Shown here piece by piece: positions 1-8,649 of a stretch of DNA of 64,000 nt. Origin of the DNA: Candidatus Methanoperedens sp. Lineage in GTDB: Archaea > Halobacteriota > Methanosarcinia > Methanosarcinales > Methanoperedenaceae. The stretch lies in assembly GCA_012026835.1 (NCBI GenBank), contig VEPN01000001.1:62001-126000 (forward strand), in the 5' to 3' direction. Position 1 is the stretch's first letter, and each line of letters opens with the position of its first letter. The notes under the pieces were generated by a model. That model was not told the origin of the DNA. It did not search any database and saw nothing but the letters and a program-made list of their open reading frames with translations. A program made the position numbers and the translations under genes.

Positions 1-138
1 TTCCCTTACTTTGTGCACATCCTCAGTATTTAATATAATACAATCTGCGCCTGACTCAAGACCTGTTGTTATCCGGGGCTTATTTTCCTCCCATGCTCCA
101 CTGTCGGCTTTTATCCATACGGTTTTTTCTTTTTTCAC
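1..138 (-). CDS. aroB': 3-dehydroquinate synthase II, N-terminal part (cut by window edge)
   Basis: Reading leftwards from a GTG at 138-136 gives 46 uninterrupted codons starting [12 protein letters not shown] and running off the window. The segment matches the N-terminus of the archaeal-type dehydroquinate synthase (MJ1249 family), which oxidatively deaminates 2-amino-3,7-dideoxyheptulosonate to 3-dehydroquinate and replaces the bacterial DAHP/AroB route. The GTG start overlaps the TGA stop of the upstream aldolase-type gene (GTGA), so the two are translationally coupled. The two consecutive pathway enzymes lying in order support the call. Only the first 46 residues are visible; the active-site region is outside the window. 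Confidence 0.85.
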   Translation of the reverse strand, partial: MKKEKTVWIKADSGAWEENKPRITTGLESGADCIILNTEDVHKVRE

Positions 139-998
139 TGTTTCGCTTCCAATTTTTCTTCAATTTTCTTTATGACATCCCGAATCTCTTCCAGCGACCA
201 ATCAAAAGCTTCCATTGCCTTATCGACACTCTTATTATCATGCACTATAAGTGTCAAAGCGCAGGTCATAGCAGTGGGATTGTCATGCTGGAAAACATTG
301 CGGCCTATCGCCACACCACTACCTCCTGCCTCTACTGCATCGTAAACATTTTTAAGGAATTCCTCGTCTGTATTGGTCTTGGGTCCTCCGGCCATGACTA
401 CGGGAGCCGGGTTGCAGCCTTCCACGACAGTCCTAAATGATTCGACATCACCAGTGAAATTGGTTTTTATGATATCCGCACCAAGCTCGACACCAACGCG
501 TGCAACATGGCTGACAAGCTCCGGGTCGTTTGAGTTCTTTATGTCTTTTCCTCTGGGATACATCATTGCTATCAGGGGCATTCCCCAGTTATTGCACTGT
601 TCTGCCACAATACCCAGATTACTTAATTGAGCAGTTTCGGTCTCAGAACCTATATTAATATGGACGCTCACGGCATCAGCTCCCATTTTTATGGCTTCCT
701 CAACAGTGCAAACCAATACTTTATCATTGGGATCAGGAGCAAGGGAAGTAGCAGCGCTTAAATGTATTATAAGCCCGATATCGCGTCCATATCCCCTGTG
801 GGAATGTTGAGGCATTCCTTTTTGCAGAAGAACAGCATTTGCTCCCCCATCTGCCACCGTATTAACCATATCCCCAAGATTGACAAGACCCTTCACAGGT
901 CCTAAAGATACCCCGTGATCCATAGGGATTATAACGGTTTTTTTTGTATTTCGATTCATTATGCGCTCAAGTCGTATTCTCTTACCAAGTTCTGACAA
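135..998 (-). CDS. aroA': 2-amino-3,7-dideoxy-D-threo-hept-6-ulosonate synthase
   Basis: A 287-residue class I aldolase-fold enzyme that makes the first committed intermediate of archaeal aromatic amino acid synthesis (MJ0400 family). Visible landmarks are the PMDHGV stretch (Asp27), Tyr147 in MMYPRG and the predicted Schiff-base lysine Lys178 in ADIIKTN, plus the AGGP and GSGVAIGRN phosphate-binding loops near 203 and 227. These agree with the family's known catalytic residues. The start is TTG at 998-996, chosen because an AGGTGA ribosome-binding site lies 6-7 bases upstream and the next ATG would remove conserved sequence. It is the first gene of an operon with aroB'. A perfect palindrome lies 21 bases upstream of the start codon. 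Chorismate mutase and a trp operon occur elsewhere in the window. Confidence 0.92.
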   Translation of the reverse strand: MSELGKRIRLERIMNRNTKKTVIIPMDHGVSLGPVKGLVNLGDMVNTVADGGANAVLLQKGMPQHSHRGYGRDIGLIIHLSAATSLAPDPNDKVLVCTVEEAIKMGADAVSVHINIGSETETAQLSNLGIVAEQCNNWGMPLIAMMYPRGKDIKNSNDPELVSHVARVGVELGADIIKTNFTGDVESFRTVVEGCNPAPVVMAGGPKTNTDEEFLKNVYDAVEAGGSGVAIGRNVFQHDNPTAMTCALTLIVHDNKSVDKAMEAFDWSLEEIRDVIKKIEEKLEAKQ

Positions 999-1018
999 TT
1001 AAATCACCTGTTTATATT

Positions 1019-1045
1019 CGTGTTAGTGTGTAACACACTAACACG
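1019..1045. promoter_or_regulatory. 27-bp perfect palindrome in the aroA' promoter
   Basis: Two 12-bp arms (CGTGTTAGTGTG and its reverse complement) flank a TAA spacer. On the minus strand an AT-rich TATA-like run lies at about 1053-1063, so transcription of aroA' would begin inside or next to the palindrome. This is the position expected of a repressor operator in Archaea. The binding protein is unknown. Confidence 0.6.
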
Positions 1046-1154
1046 GTAATTGTGATATATATATTTTTGCAAATGTTGGTGTTCCTTTGAATTAGTAACG
1101 TTTATAAGTATGGATATATTATAAAATAAATTTGTAAAATTTAATGAGTCGAAA

Positions 1155-1415
1155 ATGATTTGTCCGTACTGTAAAGAAGAAAAAGATGTAATAAGACGTG
1201 GAACTCGCAAGAATAAATTCGTCAAAAAGCAGCAATACTGGTGCAATAAATGTAAGAATTATTTTATAGAGCATGATGGTTTTGAGGGGATGACCTATCC
1301 GAAGGAGATCATAGCAAAGACCCTTCATTTGTATGTGGAAGGTTTATCTCTCAGTCAAATCAGAGATTACATAATTCAGCATGAGGGGTACTATCTTTAT
1401 GATGCCTCTTGGTAA
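1155..1415 (+). pseudogene. Truncated transposase N-terminus (zinc ribbon plus helix-turn-helix)
   Basis: The 86-residue frame carries a zinc ribbon (CPYC at 3-6, CNKC at about 30-33) followed by a helical stretch of the pattern IAKTLHLYVEGLSLSQIRDYI. It aligns by eye with the zinc-ribbon and HTH part of the SWIM-type transposase at 49983-51116 (CMFC...CNDC...AMQLYFSGESLRNTQ). The catalytic DDE domain is missing: the frame ends shortly after the HTH and no continuation with Asp/Glu motifs was found in the next 600 bases. It is best read as the remnant of a related insertion sequence. Base composition is distinctly AT-rich compared with the flanking core genes. Confidence 0.7.
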
Positions 1416-2039
1416 CAATAGGTTATTAAGTCTTATATCCCTGTCTAATTCTCTATTAGCATGGACGTATTCGACTACATATGTAGAGGATGCATTTAAA
1501 AATCCAATGTGTTACGGATTTTGAGGAATACCGCAAATACTTTCGTGTGTAACAAGCCAAAACTCCTTATTTATAAACAGAAAATCAATCTTGTCCATGA
1601 ACAATGGAAAAGTTTAATATGCTATATGCGACTATATATAATTGGGGCGTAAGTGAAAACATTATTGAAGCGATAAGATAATATAGTTTGATGACATAAG
1701 AAACATTTTGGTAATTTATATGATAATGATATGATAATTATCATAGAATGAAACGAAATGATCATAAGAGAAAAGATAGAGAGGTTGTTTTAGTATGATG
1801 AGGTGTGGAAAAAATCTTGGGTCTTTGAATCGGGAAACAAATAAAATATATTTAATGTACTCAGCAGAAGAAACTAAGTTTTCCAAGGAATTTCTAAAAA
1901 AAGCAAAAGATGGAAAATTCATCGAGGATTAGATTTCAAATAATTAATAATTATTTTTTCACGTTATATTCATTAAAATCTGCTAACCGTCTTTTTATAT
2001 AAAATTTAAAATAAATATATAATATATATGAAGATTATA
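1416..2039. other. AT-rich gap with no convincing gene
   Basis: This 624-base stretch is AT-rich and contains only short frames, such as 1795-1932 on the plus strand (45 codons, no recognisable motif). A perfect 14-bp palindrome, ATGATAATTATCAT, lies at 1731-1744, preceded by a partial copy at 1720-1730. It is probably decayed mobile-element DNA between the transposase fragment and the next gene. Confidence 0.5.
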
Positions 2040-3122
2040 TTACGGGGTCGTATTATTCAGTGTATAACTCAAACTATTAGTTAATTCTGTAGAGCTTAAA
2101 GAGTAAAACGCACAAATTAAAAAGACTATTATTGATATTGAAAATATTAAAATGTAATATCGTTTAAATGGAATATTATAACCATCTTTAATCAAAGAGT
2201 AATAGAAAAATGAAAAAGACATTAGTATAATAATAAAAGGCATGCTGTAGCTTGCAACTAGCGATGAGCTGTTAACCACTGTTGAGTTAATTATAGAAAA
2301 TTTTAATGTGATTAAAGCTGCAGAAGTTAACAGGAAAAAAAAGGGGAATATTGATATGAAAAATACCTTAAGGTCAATTTGTGATGTATAATATAAAGAA
2401 TAAGAAATATTTTCATTTTTTACATTTTTAAGAAATTGGTTTAATTCTTTGTAACATTCTTCCTTTATAGTATAACTGTATTTTCTTTTTCCATGTACTA
2501 AATTAATAAATGGCGTCTTAAAGATTATTTCTTTTTGAACTGATTCATTTTGATTATATGGAGCTAATTTAATTATATTTTCATTTTTTAAATCACTTTT
2601 TACCCTACATATCATTCCAACATGATAACCCTCTTTATTTTTTCCAAATCCAAGAGTTTGTTTTATAATCGAATTTCCATCCATTCTCCAACCTAAAGGT
2701 AGTGTTATGTAAACTTCGGGTTGGATTTGACCATTAATATCAGCATGGGATGTTCTTTTAAAAGGGTGGTTTGGAACTTTTTCGATTTTTGGTCTTGTGT
2801 AAATATATTCAAATTCGATTTTAATATGCCTCAGGTTGTTTTTTTTGGAATCTTTGACAGGCGCAAAAGGCAAAGATTCTAACAGGTTTAAATTTAAAAC
2901 AATTGTGTTTGCTCCTTCTATTTCTACAAAAGGGAGCTCTCTATTAGCTAAATTTCTCGCAATTACTCTCAAACCTACAAAATGATTATCGATCTCAATT
3001 GGAAATTCAGTTTCATTTGTAAATATGTCCATTACTTGGCGAATCTTTCTAGCATTGGATGGAAAATATATCTCTTCTATATGCCACCAAGTTTGTTTAA
3101 TAATAGCCACCAAATTAATCAT
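2040..3122 (-). CDS. Orphan membrane protein with cytoplasmic N-domain and three C-terminal TM segments
   Basis: A 360-residue protein I do not recognise. The first two thirds are soluble and mixed alpha/beta with no cofactor or nucleotide motif. Three strongly hydrophobic segments lie at roughly 253-275, 288-311 and 325-346, and the tail is Ser/Thr/Asn-rich. Codon use is AT-rich (many AAT, ATA, TTA) and clearly differs from the neighbouring core genes, and the gene sits between transposase remnants and a stress-protein fragment. This suggests horizontal acquisition. It stands alone with no close partner on its strand. The start at 3122 is an ATG with no strong ribosome-binding site. Confidence 0.6.
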   Translation of the reverse strand: MINLVAIIKQTWWHIEEIYFPSNARKIRQVMDIFTNETEFPIEIDNHFVGLRVIARNLANRELPFVEIEGANTIVLNLNLLESLPFAPVKDSKKNNLRHIKIEFEYIYTRPKIEKVPNHPFKRTSHADINGQIQPEVYITLPLGWRMDGNSIIKQTLGFGKNKEGYHVGMICRVKSDLKNENIIKLAPYNQNESVQKEIIFKTPFINLVHGKRKYSYTIKEECYKELNQFLKNVKNENISYSLYYTSQIDLKVFFISIFPFFFLLTSAALITLKFSIINSTVVNSSSLVASYSMPFIIILMSFSFFYYSLIKDGYNIPFKRYYILIFSISIIVFLICAFYSLSSTELTNSLSYTLNNTTP

Positions 3123-3321
3123 CTGCCCATTAACATAATAATAGCGTTAACTAACTCTTCATTCTCTTAAAATACTTTCGGTTTATTAGATATTTGTTTA
3201 TAAAAAGTATCACCCAATATGTGATATAACTAATTTATGGGCTGAAAGGTACAGAATACTCTTATTTCTCTTGTGCTCAATACTCTCTTGAATCATTCCC
3301 ACCCACCGATTGCTCCAAAGT

Positions 3322-3432
3322 TAAGATCAATCCATAGACTTGATCGTAATGGGTACGCTTGGCAGGAACGTGATTGAAAAATTCCTTCTCGGCAGCGTTG
3401 CGGATAAAGTGATAAGGAATTCTAGTATCCCG
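3322..3432 (+). pseudogene. C-terminal fragment of a universal stress protein (UspA family)
   Basis: In-frame residues DQSIDLIVMGTLGRN...FLLGSVADKVIRNSSIP reproduce the C-terminal ATP-binding signature of UspA proteins (G-2x-G-9x-G-S/T). An in-frame stop (TAA) lies immediately before this segment, and the usual final beta-strand after the conserved Pro is replaced by unrelated sequence. No N-terminal two thirds could be found upstream. It is therefore a decayed remnant, not a functional gene. Confidence 0.75.
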
Positions 3433-3502
3433 GGCTGGTTGCAAGAAAGTAACGAAATGATAATATCTTCAACCGGAAATAGTGAAGTCTCTCATATTCG
3501 TT

Positions 3503-3928
3503 TCATAGGTCAAGCACAACCCTGGCGCTCCACACGTCACCTGTTTTTTTGACTTCAAACATATGATACGTAACAGCCTTGACATCAGACCTGAGCCTGT
3601 GTTTATTCCTGTTGATATTCTCGCCCGTTGCCACTGCATTCAGTTCATATGAGCCATTTTTTTTGATCTTCACATCAAACCTTGAGAATACGACACCTTC
3701 GGCATCTTTTAAGTAAACAAGTTCTGAGAGCCAGTCAAAGAGAAGGCCATCAATATCCTCATTCACAAGATCGATAGTTTTTGTAACTCGCGGGCTGACA
3801 CTGCCGGTATCAACCATTATCTCAAACATTGCGACCGCCGCATCATTGAAGAGTTCTTCCAGTGTCCCGCCCTCAGCTTCAAAAGCTGCATCCGCTGTTG
3901 CAAGATCATCGCGATATCTGTAAGACAT
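3503..3928 (-). CDS. Archease (RtcB tRNA-ligase cofactor protein)
   Basis: A 141-residue protein of normal archease length. It shows the family's layout: an acidic N-terminus (TADAAFEAEGGTLEELF, 11-27), the AMFEIMVD helix (33-40), the hallmark DGLLFDWLSELVYLKD at 60-75, and a C-terminal strand ending VVLDL. Archease activates the RNA ligase RtcB, speeding guanylylation during tRNA splicing and RNA repair. The usual DHTADVGI motif near the start is degenerate here (DDLATADAAF), which is slightly unusual. No rtcB gene is in the window. The ATG start at 3928 gives a typical N-terminus; a USP remnant lies just past its 3' end. Confidence 0.88.
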   Translation of the reverse strand: MSYRYRDDLATADAAFEAEGGTLEELFNDAAVAMFEIMVDTGSVSPRVTKTIDLVNEDIDGLLFDWLSELVYLKDAEGVVFSRFDVKIKKNGSYELNAVATGENINRNKHRLRSDVKAVTYHMFEVKKTGDVWSARVVLDL

Positions 3929-4046
3929 GTCACTTCCAGTTGTAAAAACCTTATTATTTCGTATGTTCCTTGCTCCTTATTAAAATGGCGCCGTGGGAAT
4001 TATTAATCAACAGTTATTATTAATCGTTATCGATTAATTATTAACT

Positions 4047-4121
4047 ATGAAACTACAACAAGAAAACTGGGAAAGGATGCCCGCCGAGTCAATATGCTTA
4101 ATTATTATTACTTATTATTAA
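4047..4121 (+). pseudogene. Remnant of a CBS-domain gene
   Basis: Within AT-rich spacer DNA, a 24-codon frame contains QENWERMPAESI. This closely matches KENWENLPAESI in the adjacent CBS gene (DNA about 4376-4408). The surrounding sequence is simple TTATTA-type repeat with no other coding signal. It appears to be a short duplicated or residual piece of a second CBS-domain gene. Confidence 0.6.
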
Positions 4122-4180
4122 TCATTAGCAATTAATTATTTATTGGATGAAGCACAATATTATCCTGACAGGAGGAACCC

Positions 4181-4588
4181 ATGATGAGATTAAAAAATAA
4201 GTTATTAAGAGATATAATGACCCGGGACGTTGTAACTGTCCCAATGGACGCTACGGCCAAACAGATAGCTTCCCTTTTAAGCAGAAAAGGGCTTTCCGGC
4301 GCCGCTGTCATAGGACCCCAGGGTAAAGCAATGGGTATTATCTCAACTATGGATATACTTAAGGTAATTGAAAAGGAAAACTGGGAAAACCTGCCAGCCG
4401 AGTCTATAATGACCTCCCACCTCGTAGCAGTTAAACCGACAACCACACTTGGGGCTGCTGTAAAGATAATGAGGGAGAAACATATCCACAGGGTGCTTGT
4501 CTTCTCAGAAGGCGGTGTCGGGGCATCACAGAGGCCGATAGGGATATTGAGTGCAAGCGATATAATGAGGGAAGCCGCGAGAGATTAG
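4181..4588 (+). CDS. Two-CBS-domain protein
   Basis: The 135-residue protein consists almost entirely of a CBS pair (Bateman module). CBS1 is at about 9-62 (DIMTRDVVTVP...GIISTMDIL) and CBS2 at about 72-133 (SIMTSHLVAVKPTTTL...GILSASDIM). Such stand-alone modules bind adenine nucleotides or S-adenosyl compounds and regulate partner proteins; the ligand here is unknown. A GGAGGA ribosome-binding site precedes the ATG at 4181; a second ATG follows directly. The gene ends with TAG and converges on the SpoIIM-like gene. A decayed fragment of a paralogue lies upstream. Confidence 0.88.
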   Translation: MMRLKNKLLRDIMTRDVVTVPMDATAKQIASLLSRKGLSGAAVIGPQGKAMGIISTMDILKVIEKENWENLPAESIMTSHLVAVKPTTTLGAAVKIMREKHIHRVLVFSEGGVGASQRPIGILSASDIMREAARD

Positions 4589-4596
4589 ATCAGGGA

Positions 4597-5184
4597 TTAA
4601 CTGGTAATAAACATAGATGCTACCAATGGCGTGATAAAAGTCTCAACCATTGCCGCCACAAATAGCAGGGGTACTATTCGTATTATATAGAAAATCAAAC
4701 CCTGCTTTAGTTCTTGTTTTATATCTGTTCTCAAACCTCTTATGGACAGGTACATCACATACCCCAGCCTGAGACCTATACCTGCACTGATAAGTACTAT
4801 CGGGATTTCGATAATACCGTGGGGCAAAAGGGCTGCTGCAACAAAAAGAATCCCCTGCTTCTTTGAAACAACATCCACAACAATGCTGAGCACTACACCG
4901 TTCACGGCCACAAATAAAAGCGGTATTACACCAAGACCTACTCCCAGTAGAAGAGCTAACAAGCTTTTAATCGCATTGTTGAAAAATATCAGAAGCATTA
5001 TTAAAAATGGATTCAGTTCTTTGATCCATCCGTATGAATTTTGCAGCGTTTCAAAATAGTTTTCTGAGAACCCAAAATTTTTTTGAGATGCTACCAAGCC
5101 CGCTATCAACGACAGGATAAAAACCCCTGTAACCACAAGGATATACTTCCTTAAAGAATACAGGTAATCCAGGTCTTTTTGCAT
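4597..5184 (-). CDS. SpoIIM-family (DUF95) integral membrane protein
   Basis: A 195-residue protein with about five TM segments. It carries the family landmarks: FFNNAIKSLLALLLGVGLGVIPLLF (68-92 region), the short VNGVVLS motif, and LLPHGIIEIP, the conserved HG-x-x-E turn. SpoIIM-type proteins are widespread in prokaryotes; outside sporulating Firmicutes their role is unclear, though membrane-remodelling or transport functions have been suggested. The gene starts at 5184, one base after the stop of the DUF63 gene at 5186, so the two are co-transcribed and probably coupled. Confidence 0.85.
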   Translation of the reverse strand: MQKDLDYLYSLRKYILVVTGVFILSLIAGLVASQKNFGFSENYFETLQNSYGWIKELNPFLIMLLIFFNNAIKSLLALLLGVGLGVIPLLFVAVNGVVLSIVVDVVSKKQGILFVAAALLPHGIIEIPIVLISAGIGLRLGYVMYLSIRGLRTDIKQELKQGLIFYIIRIVPLLFVAAMVETFITPLVASMFITS

Positions 5185-5185
5185 T

Positions 5186-6046
5186 TCACACTCCCATTAG
5201 TATCCGAAGCGTATTCCGCGTTGCAGGCGAAAGGCCGAGTACAAGTATAGCAAGCTTCATGAGATTTATAAGTTTCCTTTCTTTCTCATTATTCAACTCG
5301 TTATCCAGCATGTAAAGTACAGGTATGAACACGAGCAATTTCAGGGGATACATCACTATCGAGGGATGATCCGTATAATTCGCTGCCAGGTCGATAAAAA
5401 AAGTAGGTGCGACATGCTTTTCATAATATCCGAGCCAGTCAATACCGATAAAGGTGGAGGATGCATCGAGCAGGTGGGCAAACAGGATGGATACATTGAG
5501 CTTGTCAGTAAGAAGAGTAAAATTCAGGCTGCGGGAAACGAGATAAACAATAGAGGTCGCCAGTATACCTAAAGTCACTATTGCCGCCGCAGGTACAGGA
5601 TTCGTGATCTCCCCCAGAATTAAGAGCGCCGCAATATTTATTATAGTCCATATCGCTCCGGCAAGACCAAAAAAGACGTGATAATCTTTTATTCTCCCTT
5701 TTTCCTGAAGTTTAACTGCAAGAGTAAGTATCGTTATAGTCACAGCAAAAATGACAAAGTAGATTATTGGAGTTATGAAGAGATATTTAAGCGGCGGAGT
5801 GAAGACATCCGAATCTTCAAGCACGCGCAGCGATGAACCTGCAAGAATATAAGGGGTTACTGCGGCAATAAACCGTGCATCTATTTTAATTCTGAGCCTT
5901 TCCAGTAACCTTAAGACCCCGAAAATACTTATACCCAGCAATATTGCATAAGTGACCGTATCCACAGGATTATATGATTCGTCATTGACGATTCCGCTTA
6001 TATAATACTTATATATATACTGCCAGAGCGTATCTATTATATCCAT
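5186..6046 (-). CDS. DUF63 family archaeal membrane protein
   Basis: A 286-residue multi-spanning protein (about 7-8 TM segments). It opens with the signature [10 protein letters not shown]...[16 protein letters not shown] that defines the archaeal DUF63 family; conserved polar residues DARFI and [12 protein letters not shown] follow. The function is not established. The ATG at 6046 gives the expected N-terminus. It heads a two-gene unit with the SpoIIM-like gene and is divergent from egsA. Only 11 bases separate the two annotated start codons, so its promoter must lie inside egsA. Confidence 0.85.
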   Translation of the reverse strand: MDIIDTLWQYIYKYYISGIVNDESYNPVDTVTYAILLGISIFGVLRLLERLRIKIDARFIAAVTPYILAGSSLRVLEDSDVFTPPLKYLFITPIIYFVIFAVTITILTLAVKLQEKGRIKDYHVFFGLAGAIWTIINIAALLILGEITNPVPAAAIVTLGILATSIVYLVSRSLNFTLLTDKLNVSILFAHLLDASSTFIGIDWLGYYEKHVAPTFFIDLAANYTDHPSIVMYPLKLLVFIPVLYMLDNELNNEKERKLINLMKLAILVLGLSPATRNTLRILMGV

Positions 6047-6057
6047 ATCGAGACCCT

Positions 6058-7125
6058 ATGAAAGAGAGCATGGAAACCTATAAGAACAAATGGATGCAGC
6101 TTCCGAGAACCGTAGTTGTAGGTCATGGTGTTATCAACGACACTGGTAAGGTATGTAAAGACCTTAAGCTTAATGGGAACTCACTCATAGTTGCGGGAGA
6201 TTCCACGCTCAAAGCGGCAGGGAAGACCGCCGGGGTCTCTCTTGAGGATTGCGGTTTTAATGTTGATGTTGCGGTCGTGAAAAATCCTACACTTGATGAA
6301 GTGAAGAAAATTGAGAGATTTGCTGCTGAGGTGAAAGCATCATTTTTACTGGGCGTCGGAGGCGGAAAATCCATAGATATGGCCAAGCTTGCTTCAACGC
6401 ACCTTGATCTGCCGTTCATAAGCATCCCCACTGCCGCCTCCCATGATGGTATAGTTTCTTCGCGCGCTTCCATCAAAAGGGACGACAGGACAGTTTCAGA
6501 GGCTGCGCAGACCCCCATTGCAGTTGTGGCCGATACATCAGTGATCGCCGCTGCGCCATACCGCCTTCTTGCCGCAGGCTGCGGTGATATAATCTCCAAT
6601 TATACGGCTGTGCGGGACTGGGAACTTGCCCACAGGCTGCGTGATGAACCTTACAGCGAATATGCCTCCATAATCTCAAAGATGACAGCCAAGATACTTA
6701 TCGAGTCGGCAGGTGACATAAAGCCCGGCATCGAGGAATCGGCCTGGACAGTAATGAAAGCGCTCGTTGGAAGCGGCGTTGCTATGAGTATTGCGGGCTC
6801 ATCGCGCCCTGCAAGCGGATCTGAACATAAATTCAGCCACGCCCTGGATGAAATCGCACCATCACCTGCGCTGCATGGAGAGCAGTGCGGCGTCGGGACG
6901 ATAATGATGATGTACCTTCACGGAGGCAACTGGCAGGAGATCCACAATGCCCTGAAGATAATAGGAGCGCCGACCTGTGCACGCGAACTGGGAATAAAGG
7001 AAGAATATATTATCAAAGCGCTCCTTCACGCACATGAGATCCGTCCTGAGAGGTATACTATATTAGGTGCAGGATTAACACCCGAGGCCGCCGAGAAAGT
7101 TGCGAGGATCACAAAAGTGATTTGA
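6058..7125 (+). CDS. egsA: sn-Glycerol-1-phosphate dehydrogenase (NAD(P)+)
   Basis: A 355-residue enzyme that reduces dihydroxyacetone phosphate to sn-glycerol-1-phosphate, setting the stereochemistry of archaeal ether lipids. It shows the iron-alcohol-dehydrogenase/GldA-like fold. The dinucleotide loop [12 protein letters not shown] is near residue 100, [17 protein letters not shown] near 124-140, and the metal ligands sit in [18 protein letters not shown] and LHGEQCGVG. The start is uncertain: ATGs occur at 6058, 6070 and 6094, and homologues often begin close to the third (MQLPR). A TATA-like run (6003-6023) lies inside the divergent DUF63 coding region and would serve a start at 6058 or 6070. 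Confidence 0.93.
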   Translation: MKESMETYKNKWMQLPRTVVVGHGVINDTGKVCKDLKLNGNSLIVAGDSTLKAAGKTAGVSLEDCGFNVDVAVVKNPTLDEVKKIERFAAEVKASFLLGVGGGKSIDMAKLASTHLDLPFISIPTAASHDGIVSSRASIKRDDRTVSEAAQTPIAVVADTSVIAAAPYRLLAAGCGDIISNYTAVRDWELAHRLRDEPYSEYASIISKMTAKILIESAGDIKPGIEESAWTVMKALVGSGVAMSIAGSSRPASGSEHKFSHALDEIAPSPALHGEQCGVGTIMMMYLHGGNWQEIHNALKIIGAPTCARELGIKEEYIIKALLHAHEIRPERYTILGAGLTPEAAEKVARITKVI

Positions 7126-7168
7126 TTATTTAATAATAATTTGATTAAAAATAAAACAGGTGAATTAT

Positions 7169-7618
7169 ATGGAAGAATCGGATACAATAATAACATTGAT
7201 AGGAACAAAACTTGCAAGAGTTGGGAATGAATTTATTTTCAAAGGTGGTTCAAAGGAATGTGAGCCATGCAAACTTAGTAAGACATGCTTATCCCTTAAC
7301 CCGGGAAGCAAATACAGGATAACTGCTATCAGGAACGGGGGAAAACTTGATTGTTTTATCCATGATTCCGGGGTGTGCGCTGTTGAAGTACTTGAAAAGC
7401 CGATTGTTATGGGCATAGATTCCCGCAAGGCCATAAAAGGTTCAAAAATAATATACGAACCCCCGGCATGCAGCGTTTCAAATTGCGTAAATTATGGAAT
7501 ATGCATCGCTTCCGGACTCAGGAAAGGTGATAAATTCACTATCATAAATGTAGTGGGCGATATATCAGAATCATGCGAAAAAGGCAGGTCATTAAAGATA
7601 GTTGAGGTAAAAAGATAA
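7169..7618 (+). CDS. UPF0179 family cysteine-rich protein
   Basis: The 149-residue protein belongs to the archaeal UPF0179 family, found mainly in Euryarchaeota and of unknown function. It contains regularly placed cysteines: CEPCKLSKTC near 30-40, CFIHDSGVC near 70, and CSVSNCVNYGIC near 111-122. These suggest a bound metal or Fe-S cluster. The ATG at 7169 is preferred over the in-frame GTG at 7160 because AGGTG (7158-7162) then serves as ribosome-binding site. It follows egsA by 43 bases and is immediately followed by a zinc-ribbon protein, so the three may form an operon. Confidence 0.82.
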   Translation: MEESDTIITLIGTKLARVGNEFIFKGGSKECEPCKLSKTCLSLNPGSKYRITAIRNGGKLDCFIHDSGVCAVEVLEKPIVMGIDSRKAIKGSKIIYEPPACSVSNCVNYGICIASGLRKGDKFTIINVVGDISESCEKGRSLKIVEVKR

Positions 7619-7891
7619 ATGAAAAAGAACGACGAGAACAAATGTACGGGGTGCGGTGTCGATCTGACCGGGAAGAAAAGATATCCCGTCTATTCATCGC
7701 GGCTTGCAGTGATCGGATACAGGTGCCCCGCCTGTCATGAGAAGGGAAAATCCCCGGAGGCGAAGAAACGAGAGGAGGAGATGGGCAAACTGATAATGAA
7801 CGTACCAAAACTTGAAAATGTGAGACCTGATCCTGGGAAAAATCCGGAAGACGCAGCCGGGGATACTAATTTCTTTCACCTGCAAGCGTGA
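7619..7891 (+). CDS. Small zinc-ribbon protein of unknown function
   Basis: A 90-residue hydrophilic protein with one four-cysteine ribbon (CTGCG at 9-13 and CPAC at about 37-40) and a Lys/Glu-rich, probably unstructured C-terminal half. It starts directly after the stop of the UPF0179 gene (TAA then ATG), so it is coupled to it. I recognise no family. Its last 26 bases overlap, on the opposite strand, the 3' end of the UAG-interrupted frame at 7866-8090. Confidence 0.6.
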   Translation: MKKNDENKCTGCGVDLTGKKRYPVYSSRLAVIGYRCPACHEKGKSPEAKKREEEMGKLIMNVPKLENVRPDPGKNPEDAAGDTNFFHLQA

Positions 7892-8090
7892 CATCAAAAG
7901 TTAAGTCATCTGCATAGCTCATTGAACTGTTCCCGCATGACGGGCAATGGAGATCTTCGATACCTTTTAGCTATGGCTCTCTTTTACCGGCGCGCCTTCT
8001 GGCGATTTCAATGGCTGTTTTCTCCATCATTTCCCGGGTTATGATCGGGATATTTTCCGGTATTTCAGTTTTTTCTTTTCTTGTTTTCAT
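7866..8090 (-). pseudogene. Small cysteine-pair protein interrupted by one in-frame UAG
   Basis: From the ATG at 8090 the frame encodes 39 residues (MKTRKEKTEIPENIPIITRE and onward), then an amber codon at 7973-7971. It continues in the same frame for 34 more residues containing HCPSCGNSSMSYADD before a second UAG at 7868-7866. Both halves have ordinary protein composition and the same phase. This fits either a recent nonsense mutation or UAG read-through (for example as pyrrolysine). UAG is used as a plain stop by at least eight genes in this window, which favours a pseudogene or two short products. A single CPSC pair hints at a half zinc ribbon; the family is not recognised. Confidence 0.45.
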
Positions 8091-8266
8091 TAATTTATCA
8101 CTCTCTATCGTATCTTTTTTAGCCTTTATTTAAAGAAGTAGTAACGATAAACATAGCTATAAATACAGGTACGTAATTATTATTAATTATGTTTAGTGGG
8201 AAGGGAAAATTCTCTCCAGGTAATTGTATCAAATAATAGTAAAATTGGACAAACGGGAGGTTAAAT

Positions 8267-8569
8267 ATGGTAGGACTTGAAAGTTCGATGGAAATGGCTG
8301 ATTCAGCCACAAAGGTAAAAGCACCAAAAGTTGACGATGCAGAAAAAGAAAGGCAAAGGGCATTTCTTGCGCAATTGAGGTCTCGCACCCCGGAAAAAGC
8401 CGCTGGTAAAAAAACAAAAGCTCCTTCCAGAGCTAAAAAAGGAAAAAAAATGAAAAAAGCTGCTAAAGGCGAAACATATTATTGCACGGTCTGCGGCTGC
8501 GAAGTTGTATGCACAACAGAAAGCGAAAGCCCCATCGTTTGCTGCGAGGAAGTAATGTATGTGATTTAA
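8267..8569 (+). CDS. Small protein with C-terminal desulforedoxin-like metal site
   Basis: The 100-residue protein has three parts. An N-terminal segment MVGLESSMEMADSATKV...EKERQ...QLRSR recurs in the next gene. A Lys/Ala-rich linker (about 44-66) follows, and a C-terminal module YYCTVCGCEVVCTTES...PIVCCEEVM carries the CxxC...CC pattern of desulforedoxin and desulfoferrodoxin N-domains, which bind rubredoxin-type iron. No catalytic superoxide-reductase domain is present. An unusually strong ribosome-binding site (GGGAGGT) precedes the ATG. The ligand pattern is seen directly; iron binding is inferred. Confidence 0.7.
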   Translation: MVGLESSMEMADSATKVKAPKVDDAEKERQRAFLAQLRSRTPEKAAGKKTKAPSRAKKGKKMKKAAKGETYYCTVCGCEVVCTTESESPIVCCEEVMYVI

Positions 8570-8649
8570 GCTTATTTAATAATAAACATCTGAAATGATC
8601 GCTAAAAATAAATCCCGATGAACTTCATAAATTAAGCGGAGGTGAAAAA

